Positions 30,261-37,795 of a stretch of 64,000 nt of DNA are shown in pieces; the stretch's first letter is position 1; every line of letters begins with the position of its first letter. Made by a program: the position numbers and the translations under genes. This stretch comes from Saccharopolyspora erythraea (lineage in GTDB: Bacteria; Actinomycetota; Actinomycetes; Mycobacteriales; Pseudonocardiaceae), in contig NZ_CP054839.1 in NCBI RefSeq assembly GCF_018141105.1, positions 7,381,411 to 7,445,410 of the forward strand, read 5' to 3'. The notes under the pieces are model-generated. The model had not been told where the DNA came from, did no database searches, and worked only from the letters and a program-made list of their open reading frames with translations.

Positions 30261-32186
30261 TCATTCGTCGGCGCCGGCCGGCCAGTCGATCACGTCCGCG
30301 CGCACGGGCCGCCGACCGTGGTAGGTCGGTTTGGCGCCGGCCGGTTCGGCGTCCCGCACCTCCGACGGCCTGCCCCACCTGCCCGCCCCGGCGATGTGGA
30401 CACGCCTGCGGCTGAGCATGTCCCGCAGCGAAAGCAGCACACACAGCCCGTACGGCACCCGTTCGACCCTGCCCTCGGCGTCGAACACCGCGGGCCGCCA
30501 CGACTCCGGCACGACACCGTCGACCGGGAGGTCCTGGCCGGCGTCGTAGAACCGCCCCTTGCCCCAGCACACCATGCAGTCGTCGACGAGCTCGCCCAGC
30601 GCCGCCATCACCGGCCAGCAGGCCGGGTCCGTGCAGCGGAACTCCAGCGCCGTCAGCAACAGGGCCAGCACCTGCTGGTACGGGGATGAGTACGTGCTGC
30701 GCAGCACCGCGCGCTTGCGGCGGACGTGCATCGCCTCCCGCGTGGCGGCGTCCTTCACCAGCTCGCGCATCGTCTTCTCGCTCACCAGCGGGTACAGCAC
30801 CGAGCGCACCGGCTCGTCGGGACGGTCCAGCGCCGCGCCGAGCAGCTTCGGCAGCAGCGCGTGCCGCTCGCGTTCCAGCCACGGGTCCTGGGGCAGCGAC
30901 TGGTCGAACCGGGACTCGATCCTCGCGTGGAGCTGGTGGACCAGCCCGATCAGCACGGCCACCAGCATGTCCGCGGTCTCCCTGCGACGCACCGCGCACA
31001 GCGCGGCGAGCAGGGTCAGGCGCACCGCGCGCGGCATCGCGAGCAGCTCGTCGGGGGTGCACGCCGCGCCGTGCGTGCACCACGCGTCGATCAGGTCGCT
31101 CGGGCAGTCGTCGAACAGCTCCACCGGCAGGCACATGGCCTGGACCGCGATCTGCCGGTCCACCTCGCGGATCAGGATCTCCAGGTTCGTCCGCTCCGCA
31201 CCGCCCTGGATCCGCGCCAGCAGCTCGGTCGGCAGTCCGAGCACCCGCATCGACGCGAGCTCGTCGATCTCGCGGACCAGGTACTCCAGGTCGAGCCGGG
31301 TGCCGCCGGCGCGCAGCTCGGCGAACAGGCGCGCGTGGCGGCCGTCGAGATCGGTGACGAGGGCTTCCAGCTGCTCCGCGGAATGGCCGAGCTTGCTCGC
31401 AACGCGCTGGCAGAGCCGGATCTCGTACTCGCTGAAGCAGGGGTCCGGATCGGCGCGCCGGCTCACCCCCGGGAACCGGCCGGTGACCGCGGCGGGGCGC
31501 GAGCCGGCGGCCGAGTGGGAGCCGGCGGCTGGGTTCGAGCCGGCGTCCCGGCCCGAAATGGCGTTCCGGTGGGAGCCGGCGCCCGGGTCAATGCCGTCGA
31601 CCGACCTGAGGCCGCCGGCCGAGCGGACGCCGTCGACCGGGCCGGTGTCCTCGACCGACCTGAGGCCCGCAACCGGGCGGTTGCCGTCGACCGGACCGGT
31701 GGCGTCAACCGACCTCAGGCCGGCAGCAGGAGGGACGCAGTCGACCGGACCGGTGTCGTCCGCCGAGGTGGCGGCGTCCGGCGAACCGGCGCTGTCGGAC
31801 GCGCCGGAGGCGTCGGCGCGGTCCTTGCCCGCCGCGCACAGGTCTCCTCGCTCGGTCGCCCAGCCGGTTCCCGCCGGATGGCGAACCTCCTGCTCCCCCA
31901 GCCGCGTCGGCCGCTGCCGGATGGAAGCGGGCGAGTGCTCACCCGGCCCCTCGGCCCCCGCCGACCAGCCGTCCGGCGCCCCCGCCTCCGCCGACCGCTC
32001 CTCATGCGCGCCGGCCTCCGGCCTACGCGAGTCCCGTGCTCCGCCACCCGCGGGCGGATCGTCGTCCGGCTCGCCCGGATTCGTGGCCCCCAGATCCCCT
32101 CTTATCCCCATGCCGGCGCGAACCGGCTCCGTCCCGCTCGTGCGGGCGACTCGCTCGGTCGGTCGCCCTCCCCCAACATCTGGCAC
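30261..32186 (-). CDS. Tn3-transposase-derived protein lacking the catalytic domain
   Basis: An intact 641-codon ORF. Residues about 250-600 align by eye with the non-catalytic middle of Tn3-family TnpA: VRLTLLAALCAVRRRETADMLV, EPVRSVLYPLVSEKTMRELV, LRSTYSSPYQQVLALLLTALEFR, WPVMAALGELVDD and YGLCVLLSLRDMLSRRRVHIAG. The N-terminal TnpA domain is replaced by about 240 low-complexity residues, including an 18-residue repeat (GLRSV..TGPVDG). The DDE catalytic region that should follow is absent; the chain stops about 45 residues after the conserved block. The start is uncertain (GTG 32186 or ATG 32111). It may be a domesticated protein or a decaying remnant; the long open frame favours some constraint. 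Confidence 0.65.
   Translation of the reverse strand: MPDVGGGRPTERVARTSGTEPVRAGMGIRGDLGATNPGEPDDDPPAGGGARDSRRPEAGAHEERSAEAGAPDGWSAGAEGPGEHSPASIRQRPTRLGEQEVRHPAGTGWATERGDLCAAGKDRADASGASDSAGSPDAATSADDTGPVDCVPPAAGLRSVDATGPVDGNRPVAGLRSVEDTGPVDGVRSAGGLRSVDGIDPGAGSHRNAISGRDAGSNPAAGSHSAAGSRPAAVTGRFPGVSRRADPDPCFSEYEIRLCQRVASKLGHSAEQLEALVTDLDGRHARLFAELRAGGTRLDLEYLVREIDELASMRVLGLPTELLARIQGGAERTNLEILIREVDRQIAVQAMCLPVELFDDCPSDLIDAWCTHGAACTPDELLAMPRAVRLTLLAALCAVRRRETADMLVAVLIGLVHQLHARIESRFDQSLPQDPWLERERHALLPKLLGAALDRPDEPVRSVLYPLVSEKTMRELVKDAATREAMHVRRKRAVLRSTYSSPYQQVLALLLTALEFRCTDPACWPVMAALGELVDDCMVCWGKGRFYDAGQDLPVDGVVPESWRPAVFDAEGRVERVPYGLCVLLSLRDMLSRRRVHIAGAGRWGRPSEVRDAEPAGAKPTYHGRRPVRADVIDWPAGADE
31597..31758 (-). 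repeat. 54-bp tandem repeat coding for an 18-residue unit
   Basis: Starts of the unit TCGACCGACCTGAGG at 31597, 31651 and (with two changes) 31705 give a period of 54 bp, three units plus a degenerate edge. On the coding strand it yields GLRSVDATGPVDGNRPVA-like units within the Tn3-derived ORF. Being a multiple of three, expansion keeps the frame. Confidence 0.75.
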
Positions 32187-32532
32187 TCGGTCGTTCCTCG
32201 CAACGTCGATGGCAACGCCAGCACGAAGCAGAACGCTAGCTGTGGGGCCTGCGCCACCAACGGGTGAGCGGTGTCCGTTACTGGCAGCCCGGCGGTTCGA
32301 GAACCGTCACCGGAAGCGGAATTCCCTTAAGTGTTGCCGGCCTCTGCGAGCTTCACTCTCCGTCATTGCGCAGAACGCGAACCGTTGACACGTCCGCCAA
32401 TTGACGACCCTCGGACGACCTCAGTGCCCATTTAGGACACATCAACGCCAGCAGCCCGGCCGGGCAACGAGCCCGCAACTAGTTCAGCCCACGACGAACC
32501 AGCGAGCAGGCCAATGTGGACGAAAGCCCAGC
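32187..32532. other. Intergenic, 346 bp
   Basis: It lies between the start of the Tn3-derived gene and the end of the sensor-kinase gene, both leftward. I see no gene, inverted terminal repeat or clear terminator in it, although a Tn3-type end would be expected nearby if the element were recent. Confidence 0.5.
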
Positions 32533-33867
32533 TCAACCGCGACGGCGGCGGCGACGGGCGCGTTCGCGCAGTCCGGCGCGCTTGGGCGCGGCGGGTCGCT
32601 GCCACAGCCACATGCACACCCTCGCCCCGCCTAGGCTGGAGCGGTCGACGCTGAGGCGCCCGCCGGTCGACTCGGCCAGCCTGCTCGCGATGTCGAGCCC
32701 CAGCCCCGTCGACCCGGCCCCGCTGCTGCCGCGCCGCACCACGGCGCCGGACTCGCCGACGCCGGGCCCGCCGTCCTCCACCACAACGCCGACCACGCCG
32801 TCGTTCTCCCGCAACGACACGGCGAACGCCGTGCCCTCCGGCGTGTGGCGGAAGACGTTGCCCACCACCGCGTCGACCGCCGCGGCCAGCTCCGAACGCG
32901 GCACCGGCGCCTCCACCGAGTCCGACGCGCCACGCAGCTCCCACCGCCGCCCCTGGTCCTCGGCCAGCGCCGACCAGAACTCCAGGCGCTCCCGCAGCAG
33001 CTCGGCCACGTCGCAGTCGCCCTCGCCGTCGGCGGAGCGCCGCACGCTGGTGATGACGGCGTCGACCTCGCGCTCCAGCCGGTCGACGGCGACGCGGGTC
33101 TGCTCCGCCGCGGGGCCGTCGCCCAGCGCCTCGGCGTTGAGCCGCAGCGCGGTCAGCGGGGTGCGGAGGCGGTGCGAGAGGTCGGCGGCCATCTCCCGTT
33201 CGGCCGCGAGCAACTGCCGCACCCGGTCGGCCATGACGTTGAACGCCCGGCCGGCCTCCTCCAGCTCGCGCGGGCCGCTGGGCGTCACCCGCACGTTCAG
33301 GTCACCGGAGCCCAGCGCCGACGACGCCTCGGCGAGCCTGCCCGCCGACCGCACCACCCTGGCCGCGAGCCGGTCGGCGACCAGCACCGAACCGGCCACC
33401 AGCACGAGCCCGACCGCCGCCAGCACCAGCCACGACCGCAGCACGCCGCGGGTCAGCTCCGACTCCGGCACGAACACCTCGGCCAGCGCCGTCCGGCCGC
33501 CGTCGAGCGCGATCGGCTGCACGAAGGCCGATCCGCCCGGCACCGGCAGGCTCGCGGCACGCGCCTCTCCGGTGGCCGCGCGCGCCTGGCCGACGTCGGT
33601 CCGGGAGGTTCCGACCCGCTCGCCGCCGGGCAGGTGCACCGCAAGCCAGCCCGCCTGTCCGGCCGGGGTGCTCGCGACGGCCCGGCCCACCAGAGCCGGG
33701 TCGGTCGTGGTCGCGAGCACCGGCGCGAGCGCGGTCGCCTGCCGCTCGGCTTCCGAGACCGCCTGGTCGCGCGCGATCTCCCTGATCATCAGCCCGAGCG
33801 GGACGAGGAACGCCAGCGCCACCATCGAGGTCACCGCCAGCGCCACCAACGCCAGCGCCCGCCTCAT
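32533..33867 (-). CDS. Sensor histidine kinase (HAMP/HisKA type)
   Basis: The membrane sensor partner of the OmpR-type regulator. From ATG 33867 the 444 residues comprise a first transmembrane helix (about 5-27), an extracytoplasmic sensor of about 125 residues, a second helix (SWLVLAAVGLVLVAGSVLVADRLAA), a HAMP region, the phospho-acceptor box DLSHRLRTPLTALR, and an HATPase domain with N (VVGNVFRHT), G1 (VEDGGPGV) and GLGLDIASRLAE. The Arg-rich tail RARRRRRRG is unusual. Its start overlaps the response-regulator stop (ATGA), giving 1:1 coupling. The signal is unknown. Confidence 0.93.
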   Translation of the reverse strand: MRRALALVALAVTSMVALAFLVPLGLMIREIARDQAVSEAERQATALAPVLATTTDPALVGRAVASTPAGQAGWLAVHLPGGERVGTSRTDVGQARAATGEARAASLPVPGGSAFVQPIALDGGRTALAEVFVPESELTRGVLRSWLVLAAVGLVLVAGSVLVADRLAARVVRSAGRLAEASSALGSGDLNVRVTPSGPRELEEAGRAFNVMADRVRQLLAAEREMAADLSHRLRTPLTALRLNAEALGDGPAAEQTRVAVDRLEREVDAVITSVRRSADGEGDCDVAELLRERLEFWSALAEDQGRRWELRGASDSVEAPVPRSELAAAVDAVVGNVFRHTPEGTAFAVSLRENDGVVGVVVEDGGPGVGESGAVVRRGSSGAGSTGLGLDIASRLAESTGGRLSVDRSSLGGARVCMWLWQRPAAPKRAGLRERARRRRRRG

Positions 33868-34541
33868 TCCGGTGCCACCAGCTTCACGCCGACGCCGCGG
33901 ACCGTGTGCAGGTAGCGCGGTGCTGCCGCGCTCTCGCCGAGCTTGCGCCGCAGCCAGGACAGGTGGACGTCGATGGTCTGGTCGTCGCCGTAGGACTGGC
34001 GCCACACCTGTGCGAGCAGCTCGCGGCGCGGCACGACCCTGCCGGGGCGCGCGGCGAGGTAGGCCAGCAGGTCGAACTCGCGCCGGGTGAGCTCGAGCTC
34101 GGCTCCGTCCAGCGCCGCGGCCCTGCTGTCCAGGTCGATGCGCAGCCCGCCGACCTCCACCGCCTGCGGCGGGCGCGAACCGCGCGCCCGGCGCAGGACC
34201 GCCTCGATGCGGGCGTTGAGGTGCTCGCTGGAGAAGGGCTTGACCACGTAGTCGTCGGCTCCTGCGCGCAGCAGCCGCACGATCTCCCGCTCGTCGTCGC
34301 GGGCGGTGGCCACGATCGTCGGCACGTCGGAGATCCCGCGGATCATCTTCAGCGTCTCGCCACCGTCGAGGTCGGGCAGGCCGAGGTCGAGCACGATCAC
34401 GTCCGGCGGGTTCTCGGCGACCTCGCGCAGCGAGGCGAGTGCGGTCCCCACGCTGCGCACCACCCATTCGCGGGCGCTGAGGTCGCGGATCATCGCCGTC
34501 CGCACAACCGGGTCGTCCTCGACCACCAGAACCACTGCCAT
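33864..34541 (-). CDS. OmpR-family response regulator
   Basis: A 225-residue regulator: receiver domain with VVEDDPVV acidic pocket, phospho-Asp in VIVLDLGLPDLDG, Thr/Ser switch in IVATARDD and the Lys of YVVKPF, then a winged-helix domain ending RRELLAQVW..DDQTIDVHLSWLRRKLGE and HTVRGVGVKL. From ATG 34541; the nearest upstream sequence is Arg-rich and noncoding-looking. It is divergent from a gene for an exported Pro-rich protein, which is a candidate target, and it is followed by its kinase. Confidence 0.94.
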   Translation of the reverse strand: MAVVLVVEDDPVVRTAMIRDLSAREWVVRSVGTALASLREVAENPPDVIVLDLGLPDLDGGETLKMIRGISDVPTIVATARDDEREIVRLLRAGADDYVVKPFSSEHLNARIEAVLRRARGSRPPQAVEVGGLRIDLDSRAAALDGAELELTRREFDLLAYLAARPGRVVPRRELLAQVWRQSYGDDQTIDVHLSWLRRKLGESAAAPRYLHTVRGVGVKLVAPE

Positions 34542-34638
34542 GCCCGGGACGCTACCGAAGCCGCGCCCGGACCCGCGTACGCGCGCACGCGCATCGCGGT
34601 TGCGCCGAACCGCCCGCAACGAGCAGGATGTCGCTCCC

Positions 34639-35133
34639 GTGCGGACCAGACGAGCCCTCACCTACCTCGCCGCGTGGCTCGCGGCGACCACCGCGGCGGT
34701 CACGCTGTCGTGGCTCGGGGTCCGCGACGTGATCCGCGGCGCGGTGCTGGACCGGCCCGACCCGGTGCCGGCCGTGCGGCCCGTCATCGAGCACCCACCG
34801 CAGCCCACCACCCCGCCCGCGTCGGCTCCGCCGGAATCGGCCGCTCCCGAGACCTCGGCACCGGAGCCGGCACCGGAGTCGTCGTCGCGGGATCCCGTGC
34901 CGAGCCCCGCCGGCGACGTGCGCACCTACGACGTCGGCGGCGGGCACGTCGTGCTGTCGATGGGAGCGACCTCGGCGAGCCTGGTCTCGGCGACCCCGAA
35001 GCCGGGATACTCCGTGCGGACCTGGACCGCGCAGGGGTGGTTGCGCGTAGAGTTCGGCGGCGGCGCGCACGGCACGTCCGTGATCGTCACGTGGCACGAC
35101 CACCCCCCGCTGGTCGAAGTGAGCGAGTACTGA
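34639..35133 (+). CDS. Exported or membrane-anchored Pro-rich protein
   Basis: A 164-residue protein with an N-terminal helix (LTYLAAWLAATTAAVTLSWLGV) after MRTRRA, a Pro/Ala/Ser/Glu-rich spacer (about 40-92), and a small C-terminal domain of about 70 residues: VRTYDVGGGHVVLSMG, GYSVRTWTAQGWLRVEFG and VIVTWHDHPPLVEVSEY. It is probably anchored with the domain outside the cell. The GTG at 34639 follows a TTGCGC-18 bp-CAGGAT promoter and may be leaderless. It is divergent from the two-component system (97 bp between starts), suggesting that it is regulated by, or an accessory to, that system. I do not know the family name. Confidence 0.7.
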   Translation: MRTRRALTYLAAWLAATTAAVTLSWLGVRDVIRGAVLDRPDPVPAVRPVIEHPPQPTTPPASAPPESAAPETSAPEPAPESSSRDPVPSPAGDVRTYDVGGGHVVLSMGATSASLVSATPKPGYSVRTWTAQGWLRVEFGGGAHGTSVIVTWHDHPPLVEVSEY

Positions 35134-35246
35134 CGCGTAGCACTGGTTTCGCGGTCTCGCTGCACTACACTGCCGCCGCATGTAACGATCCGTGGCGAGA
35201 TTGCGACAACGGGTCGGGGAGCCGGAACACAACGGGAGGTCTGGAC

Positions 35247-36113
35247 GTGACCACGGATGGTGCCGCCACCAGCGGCCCCACCGCCCGACGGCTTGTCCTG
35301 GGAAGCCAGCTGCGCCGCCTGCGCGAGGCCAACGGCATCTCCCGCGAGGACGCGGGCTACTCCATCCGCGGCTCCGGCTCGAAGATCAGCAGGCTGGAGC
35401 TCGGCCGGGTCGGCTTCAAGGAACGCGACGTCTCCGACCTGCTCACGCTCTACAAGGTCACCGACGAGGCCGAGCGCGCCACGTTCCTGGACATGGTCCG
35501 CAAGTCCAACCAACCCGGTTGGTGGCACCGCTACAGCGACCTGGTGCCTTCCTGGTTCCAGGACTACGTCGGGCTGGAGGAGTCCGCCTCCCGCATCCAG
35601 ACCTACGAGATCCAGTTCGTGCCCGGCCTGCTGCAGACCGAGAACTACGCCAGGGCCATCGCCACCCAGGGCCGGCCCGAGGCGTCCGACCAGGAGGTCG
35701 AGCGCCGGGTCCGGCTGCGCATGCAGCGCCAGCGGCTCTTCCAGCAGCCCCGCGCCCCTCGGCTGTGGGCGGTCATCGACGAGTCGGTGCTGCACCGGCC
35801 GATCGGCGGGCGCAAGGTGCTGCGCGAGCAGATCGAGCACCTGCTCGAGGCCACCAAGCTGCCGACGATCTCGCTGCAGATCGTGCCGCTGGCGGTGGGC
35901 CGCTCGGCCGCCGAGGGCGCGTTCACGATCCTGCGCTTCGCCGAGCCCGAGATTCCCGACATCGTCTACCTCGAGCACCTCTGCGGCGCCCTCTACCTGG
36001 ACAAACCCGACGAGGTCGAGCTCTACAGCAAGGTCAGCCACCGGCTCGCGGTCGACGCGCTGACGCCGGACGCGACCCGCAAGCGGCTTTCCGCGTTCCT
36101 CGACGAGCTCTGA
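35247..36113 (+). CDS. XRE-family regulator with DUF5753
   Basis: A 288-residue regulator related to the one at 24746-25600. The helix-turn-helix is LRRLREANGISREDAGYSIRGSGSKISRLELG; DUF5753 follows with WFQDYVGLEESASRIQTYEIQFVPGLLQTENYARAI and the late YLEHLCGALYLDKPDEVELYSK. GGGAGG is 7 nt before the GTG at 35247. A DUF397 gene lies 180 bp downstream behind repeated TGCACGTGCA palindromes, the usual regulator/partner arrangement. These pairs can control antibiotic production and differentiation in actinomycetes. Confidence 0.92.
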   Translation: MTTDGAATSGPTARRLVLGSQLRRLREANGISREDAGYSIRGSGSKISRLELGRVGFKERDVSDLLTLYKVTDEAERATFLDMVRKSNQPGWWHRYSDLVPSWFQDYVGLEESASRIQTYEIQFVPGLLQTENYARAIATQGRPEASDQEVERRVRLRMQRQRLFQQPRAPRLWAVIDESVLHRPIGGRKVLREQIEHLLEATKLPTISLQIVPLAVGRSAAEGAFTILRFAEPEIPDIVYLEHLCGALYLDKPDEVELYSKVSHRLAVDALTPDATRKRLSAFLDEL

Positions 36114-36189
36114 ACCCCGCGGTTCGCTCGTAGTTACCAGTATTCACGCAGGCCCCAGGCCCAATCGTGTGACCTGACGCACACCGCCG

Positions 36190-36266
36190 TGCACGTGCAT
36201 TCTCTCTTGCATCCGCAACTGCTACGGTTCGTGCACGATCATCTGCACGTGCAGGTGACCGTGCAC
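36190..36266. promoter_or_regulatory. Cluster of TGCACGTGCA palindromes upstream of the DUF397 gene
   Basis: TGCACGTGCA occurs at 36190-36199 and 36244-36253, exactly 54 bp apart, with additional GTGCAC hexamers at 36231-36236 and 36261-36266. They lie 40-105 bp ahead of the DUF397 start and after the XRE gene, and are good operator candidates for the XRE/DUF5753 protein. Confidence 0.65.
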
Positions 36267-36293
36267 GGCACCCGGGGGAGGTTGGGGATTTCG

Positions 36294-36545
36294 ATGCAGC
36301 AGGTCCATAACGGAATGCCCGCACAGCAGTTGTTCGACGCGGTCTGGCGCAAGAGCAGGCACAGCGGCTCGGTCGGCAACTGCGTGGAACTGGCGCCGCT
36401 GGTCGACGGCGACATCGCCGTCCGCAACTCGCGGTACCCGGAGGGTCCGGCGCTGGTCTACACCCGCGACGAGATCGCGGCGTTCCTCAGCGGTGCCAAG
36501 GACGGCGAGTTCGACGACCTGATCATGCAGGGGGACATGTCGTGA
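36294..36545 (+). CDS. DUF397-domain small regulatory partner
   Basis: An 83-residue DUF397 protein, the standard partner of XRE/DUF5753 regulators. The signature is WRKSRHSGSVGNCVELAPL, then IAVRNSRYPEGPALVYTRDEIAAFLSGAKDGEFD. ATG 36294 is supported by GGGGGAGG about 12 nt upstream and the more adjacent TTGGGGAT; longer in-frame starts would read through the palindromes. Its GTGA stop overlaps the next gene. Regulation is probably by the upstream palindromes. Confidence 0.9.
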   Translation: MQQVHNGMPAQQLFDAVWRKSRHSGSVGNCVELAPLVDGDIAVRNSRYPEGPALVYTRDEIAAFLSGAKDGEFDDLIMQGDMS

Positions 36546-36952
36546 TACGGACAGAAACCCAGCTCGAGCAGCAACCGCGCACGATCACCGGCGGTGTCAC
36601 GAACGAGATCACCGACGGGTTGCAGGCGCTGATGTCCAGGGACTTCCAGTTCGCACACCCGAGGGACTCCGCGGGGACCCTGGTCGCCGTGGTCGGCCTG
36701 CGCGTGCACCACAACGTGATCGACATCGTGCAGCTCTACGGCGAGGACGACGCCGACGCCGCGCGGATCCCCGGCGACGAGCCCGACGTCCTGTTCCCGC
36801 AGACGGTCATCTGGCGGACCTCCGGTCGCGCCCGGGACGTCATCAAGCAGGTGCTCAGGCTGGAGGACCCGGTGGAGATCGGCACGGCGGCCAAGGGCTG
36901 CTGGATGCCCACCCACGCCGGGCGGTCCACCTGGCTGGCGGCCTCGGCCTGA
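36542..36952 (+). CDS. Hypothetical protein coupled to DUF397
   Basis: A 136-residue cytosolic protein of unknown function. It starts with GTG overlapping the DUF397 stop by 4 bp, which implies co-translation and a related job. An N-terminal polar stretch precedes a compact domain with VAVVGLRVHHNVIDIVQLYGEDDADAARI and a C-terminal KGCWMPTHAGRSTWLA. There are no membrane segments and no recognised catalytic motifs. It is followed by a gene-free stretch ending in a canonical terminator. Confidence 0.7.
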   Translation: MIRTETQLEQQPRTITGGVTNEITDGLQALMSRDFQFAHPRDSAGTLVAVVGLRVHHNVIDIVQLYGEDDADAARIPGDEPDVLFPQTVIWRTSGRARDVIKQVLRLEDPVEIGTAAKGCWMPTHAGRSTWLAASA

Positions 36953-37156
36953 CCACCTCGGCGACGGCCCGACCTCACGATGGCCTGAAGCTCGCGACGG
37001 CCTGACCCCCTCCTGCTCGAGGCCCGCGGCTGCCCGACCCCGCGACGAGCCCAGCACGGGCGGGGCGGACGAACGGGACCGGGCGACAGCGGAGCATTCG
37101 AAGCAGGCTCCGGCCGCGAGCCGGAGTGCGCCGGAGGCCGGCCGACCAACAAACAC

Positions 37157-37194
37157 AAGCGTCCATGCGGCAAGTGCCGCGTGGGCGCTTTTTT
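37157..37194 (+). terminator. Canonical rho-independent terminator
   Basis: AAGCGTCC at 37157 pairs with GGGCGCTT; the stem continues through ATGCGGC/GCCGCGT to a 4-nt loop (about 15 pairs with two G-T), followed by TTTTTT (37189-37194). This is the most canonical terminator in the window. Confidence 0.88.
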
Positions 37195-37206
37195 GCCATC
37201 CCGCAC

Positions 37207-37221
37207 TACCCCCCTGGGGTA
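37207..37221. promoter_or_regulatory. CsoR-type copper box 1
   Basis: TACCCCCCTGGGGTA, part of the palindrome CTACCCC-C-CTGGGGTAG. It matches the G/C-tract palindromes bound by CsoR. It lies 190 bp upstream of copZ, ahead of the promoter-embedded box 2. Confidence 0.65.
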
Positions 37222-37335
37222 GGTGGCACGTCGCCCGACCTGCACCCGGACGAACGCAGGGCAAGATCGGGAACTCTCCAGCGGAACCCTGTCGAGGGAA
37301 CAGAGGAACAGCATCCAGCGGCCCGACCTGCGTAC

Positions 37336-37364
37336 TTGACTTAATACCCTAGGGGGGTATTGTA
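37336..37364 (+). promoter_or_regulatory. copZ promoter containing CsoR-type box 2
   Basis: -35 TTGACT (37336-37341), a 17-bp spacer, and -10 ATTGTA (37359-37364). The operator ATACCCTAGGGGGGTAT (37344-37360) fills the spacer, the expected position for repression by apo-CsoR and release by Cu(I). Confidence 0.85.
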
Positions 37365-37412
37365 CTGGGTGCCGGACGCTCCACCCGGCCCGCACGCGAG
37401 AGGACGCCGAAG

Positions 37413-37625
37413 ATGACGACCACCACCTACACCGTCGATGGCATGACCTGCGACCACTGCGCCGGCTCCGTGCGGACCGGGATCAGCGCCATCGCCGGGG
37501 TCAGCGACGTGGACGTCGACCTGTCCACCGGTACCGTCACGGTGACCAGCGCAGCGCCGCCTGCCGACTCCGACGTCGCGGCGGCAGTGCGGGAAGCGGG
37601 CTACGAGGTGGTGAGCCGACCGTGA
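37413..37625 (+). CDS. copZ: Copper chaperone, HMA domain
   Basis: A 70-residue cytosolic Cu(I) carrier with one HMA fold. Metal ligands are in [11 protein letters not shown] (CxxC), and the chain ends with the typical [18 protein letters not shown] precedes the ATG. It is the first gene after the CsoR-type promoter; its GTGA stop overlaps the next small gene. It is expected to pass Cu(I) to the CopA ATPase encoded two genes on. Confidence 0.95.
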   Translation: MTTTTYTVDGMTCDHCAGSVRTGISAIAGVSDVDVDLSTGTVTVTSAAPPADSDVAAAVREAGYEVVSRP

Positions 37626-37795
37626 ACGCAGCGGCCCGACTCGGCGGCTTCGCGCTGGTCGCCGCGTTCGCCTTCGTCAGCGCTTTCACCGTGGGCAGGA
37701 CGGTCAACCCCGACGGGATCACCCCGCCCCCTCCCCCGGCGCAGCACCAGCAGGACACCGGCCACGACGAACACGGAAGCGAGACAGGACGATGA
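37622..37795 (+). CDS. 57-residue membrane-anchored His-rich protein of the copper operon
   Basis: Starts with GTG overlapping the copZ stop (GTGA) and ends in TGA overlapping the copA start (ATGA), so it is locked between two copper genes by 4-bp overlaps on both sides. It encodes [18 protein letters not shown] as part of a single transmembrane helix (about 4-24), then a [10 protein letters not shown] spacer and a short His/Asp/Glu tail (GHDEHG). The tail probably faces outward and could bind copper. Function unknown; coding is strongly supported by the double overlap. Confidence 0.8.
   Translation: MNAAARLGGFALVAAFAFVSAFTVGRTVNPDGITPPPPPAQHQQDTGHDEHGSETGR

Larger units (their letters stand above)
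36953..37335. other. Intergenic region between the DUF397 operon and the copper operon
   Basis: About 380 bp with no supported gene. It contains short repeats of GGCCTGA, the strong terminator at 37157-37194 and the first CsoR-type box at 37207-37221. The terminator is 205 bp beyond the last stop, so the message has a long 3' tail or an unseen small RNA ends there. Confidence 0.55.
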
